In this document: in pieces, positions 60,654-64,000 of the stretch | How the letters are laid out: the number at the start of each line of letters is the position of its first letter | Position numbering within the stretch: the first letter of the stretch is position 1 | Assembly: GCA_041390305.1 (NCBI GenBank) | Contig: JAWKQE010000028.1 | Location: 1-64,000, forward strand | From: JACKCR01 sp041390305 | GTDB taxonomy: Bacteria; Eisenbacteria; RBG-16-71-46; CAIMUX01 | Direction of reading: 5' to 3' | DNA: 64,000 nucleotides | Position numbers and translations under genes: made by a program | The notes under the pieces: model-generated | Database searches by the model: none | Told to the model about the DNA's origin: nothing | The model's input: only the letters and a program-made list of their open reading frames with translations

Positions 60654-62168
60654 ATGAGAGCGCCACGAACCTGGGTGTGGGCTGTTCTCCTCCCTCTGCT
60701 CGCACTATCCGGCTTCTCGTGCTCGGACGATGACCCGACCGGCGTGCGCTACACCGCGGCGATCGAAGGCAGCATCACGTTCGCGGAACCCCCGAGCTCG
60801 GTCTATGGGCGCGCTACACCTACCTCTGGAAGTGAGAACTCTGGGTCGGCCGAGTTCGACGTCGAACCGGACGGTGAGTTTTCCGTGTCCCTTCCCCCAG
60901 GCGAGTACCTACTCGATTTTCGGGTGAGGTTCGGTGATCAGAGTCGCCATCTCTATGTGGGAGACTCCGAGGTGTCCTACTCGGGCCGAATCCGTCCGAT
61001 CCGGGTCGACGAACGTGCGAGAACGAGAGAGGTGCACGTTTCGCTGGGTTCGTTGGAGATCCTGGTGGAAGCGCTGCCTGAGTGGGAAGGCGACGAGGTG
61101 CGACTCGACTCGCCGCTCGAGGCGAAGGTCGGAACGGTCGAGAACGGAGTCGCGACCTTCCTGGATCCCTGTGTACCAGCCGGCAGGTACACGCCCGTAC
61201 TCCGCCACGGTTCGATCTCCTACTACTTCCCTTCGGCACAGCACTGGTTGGAAGCGGACACGGTCGAGGTCGTCGCCGGATTCGCCACGAGCTGTTCGTT
61301 CGACCTGACTCACCCCGCGCGGATCCAGGGGACGGTCGATGGAGGTGAGAGGCGGCGCCATCTGGGCGTTCGTTCGACGGTGAATGGACTGGGTGCTTAC
61401 TACGAGCTTCCGCTGGACGGGACGTTCGACATCCCGGTCTTCTACGACGGGGAGGTCGAGGTCGCCGTCTCCGACGACACAGGCCAGATCTACACAATCA
61501 CGGATGAAGAGCATCGGCCGTGGACGTTCCAACTGACTCGGGGAGGTACCACCCGAGTCGACGTTCCGAACTGGGACGTCCGAATCGAGTTCGAGGGCGT
61601 GTCTTTCATCGCCGACGTTGCGGGGGGAGTGTCCTTCCGTTCGGTCGACGTCCCGATCTCGTATTCGCGCGGGTGGGGGGACTTGGAGGATGGAATCGTC
61701 GGACTCGTGCCGCCCGGTCGCTACAAGGTCGAGGCCGTGGTCGGTGGGTGTGGACGGCCCTGGCTCACGACCTGGTATCCCGACGCGGAGGACAGCTCGT
61801 CGGGCACCGTGGTCGAGTTGAACGATGACCCGGCTTCCCGGGTCCTGCGCTTCGAGCTGAGACGGGCACCCAGGATCGAGGGCCACCTTCGGTATCGAGG
61901 TACGCAGATCGGGGTCCGGGGTACGGTGTCACTCTTCGAGATCGGATCGGACGACGGCTTGTGTCCCCTGTCCATGTCGGGGCGGGGAGACGGCCGTTTC
62001 CTCCTGCAGGGCATCTCTCCAGGTACCTACTTCGTCCGCGCGAGATGGAGCACCCCCGACGGCCTCGCCGAAGTCTGGTATCCCGGTGTCGACTCCAGGG
62101 AAGAAGCGACGCCGATCGTCCTGGAAGAGGGCGACTCGATGGAAGGGATCGACCTTTGGGCCGACTAG
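60654..62168 (+). CDS. Putative lipoprotein with beta-sandwich repeats (tandem gene 2)
   Basis: This 504-residue protein starts with a lipoprotein signal (LLPLLALSGFSC, then SDDDPTG) and contains repeated segments of the type PPGEYLLDFRVRFG, PPGRYKVEAVVGGCG and ISPGTYFVRARW, as in its upstream neighbour, including a final EVWYPGVDSREEATPIVLEEGDSMEGIDLW that resembles TWWPNAGTLEEAEVLTLSEGDKVHGLDI there. The pair is co-transcribed (2-bp gap). Both are probably attached to the outer membrane; the function is unknown. Confidence 0.75.
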   Translation: MRAPRTWVWAVLLPLLALSGFSCSDDDPTGVRYTAAIEGSITFAEPPSSVYGRATPTSGSENSGSAEFDVEPDGEFSVSLPPGEYLLDFRVRFGDQSRHLYVGDSEVSYSGRIRPIRVDERARTREVHVSLGSLEILVEALPEWEGDEVRLDSPLEAKVGTVENGVATFLDPCVPAGRYTPVLRHGSISYYFPSAQHWLEADTVEVVAGFATSCSFDLTHPARIQGTVDGGERRRHLGVRSTVNGLGAYYELPLDGTFDIPVFYDGEVEVAVSDDTGQIYTITDEEHRPWTFQLTRGGTTRVDVPNWDVRIEFEGVSFIADVAGGVSFRSVDVPISYSRGWGDLEDGIVGLVPPGRYKVEAVVGGCGRPWLTTWYPDAEDSSSGTVVELNDDPASRVLRFELRRAPRIEGHLRYRGTQIGVRGTVSLFEIGSDDGLCPLSMSGRGDGRFLLQGISPGTYFVRARWSTPDGLAEVWYPGVDSREEATPIVLEEGDSMEGIDLWAD

Positions 62169-62258
62169 TCCCTCGACTTCGAGGCTGGCCCGTCGGTCGC
62201 ATGCGTCATGGGCTGCGGGGACTCTGGCCTCCGCTCGCCCTGCCCCGGGTCGGCCGAG

Positions 62259-62732
62259 TCAGATCCCGCCCGAAGACTCCGTCTTCGTCCCCCGGAACAC
62301 GCGCGACACCACGATCGACCCAATGAGAGCCGCGCTTCCGATCGTCGCCACGAACCAGGTTTCGAGCCCGCCCCGCAGATACATCGTGTAGCAACTGATG
62401 CTGGACGCGATCCAGATCATCGCGATCGTGACGAGGCGGGCGCGGAGGGGCATCCCTTCCTCGCGGTTCAGATAGCGGAGGTAGGGGCGGAAGATCGGTG
62501 CCTTGACGAGTTTGTCTTCGAGCCAGGGACAGCTGCGGGTGAAGCAGTACGAGGCGAAGAGGAGGAAGATCGTCGTCGGGAGTCCGGGGAGGAACACTCC
62601 GATGAATCCGATCGCGACCGAGAGAACGCCGAGGAGCGCAAAGGTCCAGCGACGGATGGAACGTCCCGGTGAGATCGCGAGTGCCCGCGCTTCACTTCCG
62701 TTCCGGTCCATCTGTTCGTCGCGTTCGTTCAT
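62259..62732 (-). CDS. DUF454 (YbaN-like) inner-membrane protein
   Basis: The 157-residue protein has three hydrophobic segments (FALLGVLSVAIGFIGVFLPGLPTTIFLLFASYCF, LVTIAMIWIASSISCYTMYL, WFVATIGSAALIGSIVV) and the family signature PGLPTTIFLLFASYCFTRS followed by HPxFxPYLRxL-like FRPYLRYLNREEGMP. DUF454/YbaN is conserved with no established role. It ends at the convergent spacer after the lipoprotein pair and is 52 bases from the Fur gene on the same strand. Confidence 0.85.
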   Translation of the reverse strand: MNERDEQMDRNGSEARALAISPGRSIRRWTFALLGVLSVAIGFIGVFLPGLPTTIFLLFASYCFTRSCPWLEDKLVKAPIFRPYLRYLNREEGMPLRARLVTIAMIWIASSISCYTMYLRGGLETWFVATIGSAALIGSIVVSRVFRGTKTESSGGI

Positions 62733-62784
62733 CGGGTCCAGGCGTGTCCTCGGGCCGGTGTCGATCCGTTTCGTCGTGGTTCGA

Positions 62785-63252
62785 TCAGTTCTGCGTCCCG
62801 GTCGCCCCGGTTCCGGTGGCCATGGTCCCGGCCGTCTCGGTTCCGGCGCAGCCGTGACAGACGCCGCGGAAGATGACCTGGGCTTCGTCGATCACGGACG
62901 CGACGCCCTCGGGAATCTCGAGACAGGGCTTCGATCCCTCGATGCACGGAACGTCGAGCACGACCTGGCACACTCGGCACACGAAGTGGTGGTGCCAGTG
63001 ATCGCTGGCCTCGTAGAGCGCGCGGCCTGGCCCTGCGTCGGCACACATGACGAGGCCCACCTGCTGCAGGTCACCGACGACGTTGTAGACGGACTGCCGG
63101 TGGATGTCCTCGCCCCGGTCGACCAGGATCGCGAGGATCTCGTCCGCGGAGTGGTGCCCGCCGATCTCGCGCAACAGTGAGTAGACGACCTGCCTCTGGC
63201 GGGTCACCCGGAGCCCCTTCTCGCGGAGGCGCTGGACTACGGCATCAGTCAT
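62785..63252 (-). CDS. Fur-family metal/peroxide-responsive regulator
   Basis: The 155-residue protein has the Fur winged helix (RLREKGLRVTRQRQVVYSLLREIGGHHSADEIL, HRQSVYNVVGDLQQVGLV) and the metal region HHHFVCRVCQVVLDVPC, with a second pair CHGCAG near the C-terminus, so a structural Zn(Cys)4 site is likely, as in PerR. A Thr/Gly/Ala-rich tail follows. It has no adjacent target gene that defines its metal, but the sequence looks close to PerR. The palindromes at 63339-63385, 87-133 bp upstream, may be its operator. Confidence 0.88.
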   Translation of the reverse strand: MTDAVVQRLREKGLRVTRQRQVVYSLLREIGGHHSADEILAILVDRGEDIHRQSVYNVVGDLQQVGLVMCADAGPGRALYEASDHWHHHFVCRVCQVVLDVPCIEGSKPCLEIPEGVASVIDEAQVIFRGVCHGCAGTETAGTMATGTGATGTQN

Positions 63253-63338
63253 CTATGGTCTCGTCTCCGGAAGCGGCCTATCGAGTCTGCTCGTGAGGAC
63301 AAGGGTCCCCTGTTCGGTTCGGTTGAGTCAAGGATGCG

Positions 63339-63355
63339 TTTGGACAGAGTCCAAA
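63339..63355. promoter_or_regulatory. Palindrome TTTGGAC-AGA-GTCCAAA upstream of the Fur gene
   Basis: A perfect 7-bp inverted repeat with a 3-bp centre, in an AT-richer part of the promoter region of the Fur-family gene. It could be a binding site for this or another regulator. It is not a canonical Fur or PerR box. Confidence 0.4.
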
Positions 63356-63362
63356 ACGACGC

Positions 63363-63385
63363 AATTGGCTGTCATCAAGCCAATT
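63363..63385. promoter_or_regulatory. Palindrome AATTGGCT-N7-AGCCAATT upstream of the Fur gene
   Basis: A perfect 8-bp inverted repeat with a 7-bp centre (GTCATCA), 7 bases right of the first palindrome. The AT-rich outer halves resemble regulator binding sites of helix-turn-helix or winged-helix dimers. Target is unknown; autoregulation is the simplest guess. Confidence 0.42.
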
Positions 63386-63426
63386 AGAGTTTGTCGTGGC
63401 TCGCCGGGTATCCGCCCCCAACGAGC

Positions 63427-63458
63427 GGCGGCCAGCGGGAATCGTCCTGCTGGCCGCC
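63427..63458 (-). terminator. Hairpin after the S1-domain gene
   Basis: GGCGGCCAGC (63427-63436) pairs perfectly with GCTGGCCGCC (63449-63458) around a 12-nt loop, 30 bases beyond the stop of the minus-strand S1-domain gene. No T-run follows. Confidence 0.55.
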
Positions 63459-63488
63459 AAGTGCCATGGCTGATCCGGGGGTGTCCGG

Positions 63489-64000
63489 TCAGTTGTTCTT
63501 CTGCATCGCCTTCTTGAACGCCTCGGCCATCGCGGTATTCCCACGGTTGCCGGCGGCCGCGGGAGCCGCCGACTTGCGGTAGCTCTCGAAGCTCGCGCGT
63601 TCCTCACCGTCCTGGACGGCCTTCATGCTGAGACGGATCTTGCCGTCCGGCTGGACTTCGATCACGGCGACCTTCACCGGCGTACCGGAGGAGAACCGCT
63701 TCTCGAGGTCGGTGCCGCGGCGTTCGCCCGTCTCCTCACGAGGACAGAGCCCGCGCGTGCGCGGCCCGTACATCGGAAGGTCGACGAAGAGTCCGTACGG
63801 CTTGATGTTCGCGACCACGCCGTCGACGATGTCGCCGACCGACGGTGTCTTCTCCGGCGCGCTGCTCCGAGCGGCACGGCCGCCGCCGCCCTGGGCGGAA
63901 CCCTCGCCGGCATCGGCCGCGGCGTCGCGCGGGAGCTGGTCCTTGATGGAGAGCGAGATCCGCTTCCGCTCCGTGTCGACGTTCAGCACCGTCACGTCCA
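63489..64000 (-). CDS. S1 RNA-binding domain protein (C-terminal part)
   Basis: The frame continues past the right edge. About 170 residues are visible. They include the end of an S1 domain (VTVLNVDTERKRISLSIKD), a Gly/Ala/Ser-rich linker and a further S1 domain (VGDIVDGVVANIKPYGLFVDLP...GRIRLSM-like KIRLSMKAV) with an unusual insertion (YGPRTRGLCPREETGERRGTDLEKRF). The C-terminus ends with AMAEAFKKAMQKN. It may be ribosomal protein S1 or a similar translation factor; the full length is needed to decide. Confidence 0.8.
   Translation of the reverse strand, partial: DVTVLNVDTERKRISLSIKDQLPRDAAADAGEGSAQGGGGRAARSSAPEKTPSVGDIVDGVVANIKPYGLFVDLPMYGPRTRGLCPREETGERRGTDLEKRFSSGTPVKVAVIEVQPDGKIRLSMKAVQDGEERASFESYRKSAAPAAAGNRGNTAMAEAFKKAMQKNN

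Overview
The window is GC-rich, densely packed bacterial chromosome. Several features point to a didermic, aerobic or facultative organism of the FCB/Eisenbacteria-Krumholzibacteriota type, though this is an inference from gene content only. There are secreted proteins ending in FlgD/Por-type C-terminal beta domains (30806-31693, 39755-41890, 45907-47958), an ECF sigma factor coupled to a Ser/Thr kinase with a TolB-like propeller, many lipoproteins and multiheme-type CXXCH proteins. No rRNA, tRNA, CRISPR array, prophage or insertion sequence was seen. Several genes carry single-base frameshifts (near 19247, 24840-24930, 36402 and probably 1990-2200), which suggests either a draft/metagenomic assembly or real decay.

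Layout. 1-6855: end of a DEDDh exonuclease, an AlaX-type tRNA editing protein, small membrane proteins, an M48 protease, a K+ channel with RCK domains, and an ArfB-like release factor. 6983-13292: a five-gene translationally coupled operon (C39-like peptidase, RimK-like ATP-grasp, GCS2 ligase, N-formylglutamate amidohydrolase, GNAT-nitrilase with a histone-H1-like tail), a predicted amidoligase pathway for a peptide-like product. 13397-14558: two small membrane proteins. 14701-21719, all on the minus strand: a GcvH-like protein, a HybA-type ferredoxin and an NrfD/HybB-type quinone subunit. They are followed by a heme-motif sensor kinase, its sigma-54 response regulator and an archaemetzincin. 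22168-22730: a Phd/RelE toxin-antitoxin pair with a perfect palindromic operator; the toxin has only a CTG start.

23881-30775: ECF sigma factor plus a frameshifted kinase, a diheme secreted protein, a DUF6370-like protein, an Lrp-like ligand-binding domain and a second Ser/Thr kinase. 30806-33576: secreted and von Willebrand proteins. 34058-36924: a sulfur-handling island (TusA-like, DsrE-like, TusA-OsmC fusion) followed by a MetE-like methyltransferase. 37075-38757: an FHA-GAF-PP2C phosphatase.

38965-39576 is the most striking gene: an AhpC-type peroxiredoxin in which an in-frame TGA replaces the peroxidatic cysteine codon. A perfect hairpin lies 12 nt downstream, as expected of a bacterial SECIS element, so it is very probably a selenoprotein. 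39755-54252 holds secreted proteins, a PhnD-like binding protein with a chemoreceptor, a membrane-anchored esterase with an MscS channel, an RlmG-like rRNA methyltransferase and a transglutaminase-fold lipoprotein with a Ser in place of the catalytic Cys. 54366-64000 carries a HAD hydrolase, the DUF1015-serA-serC serine cluster, two tandem lipoproteins, a DUF454 protein, a Fur-family regulator and the end of an S1-domain protein.
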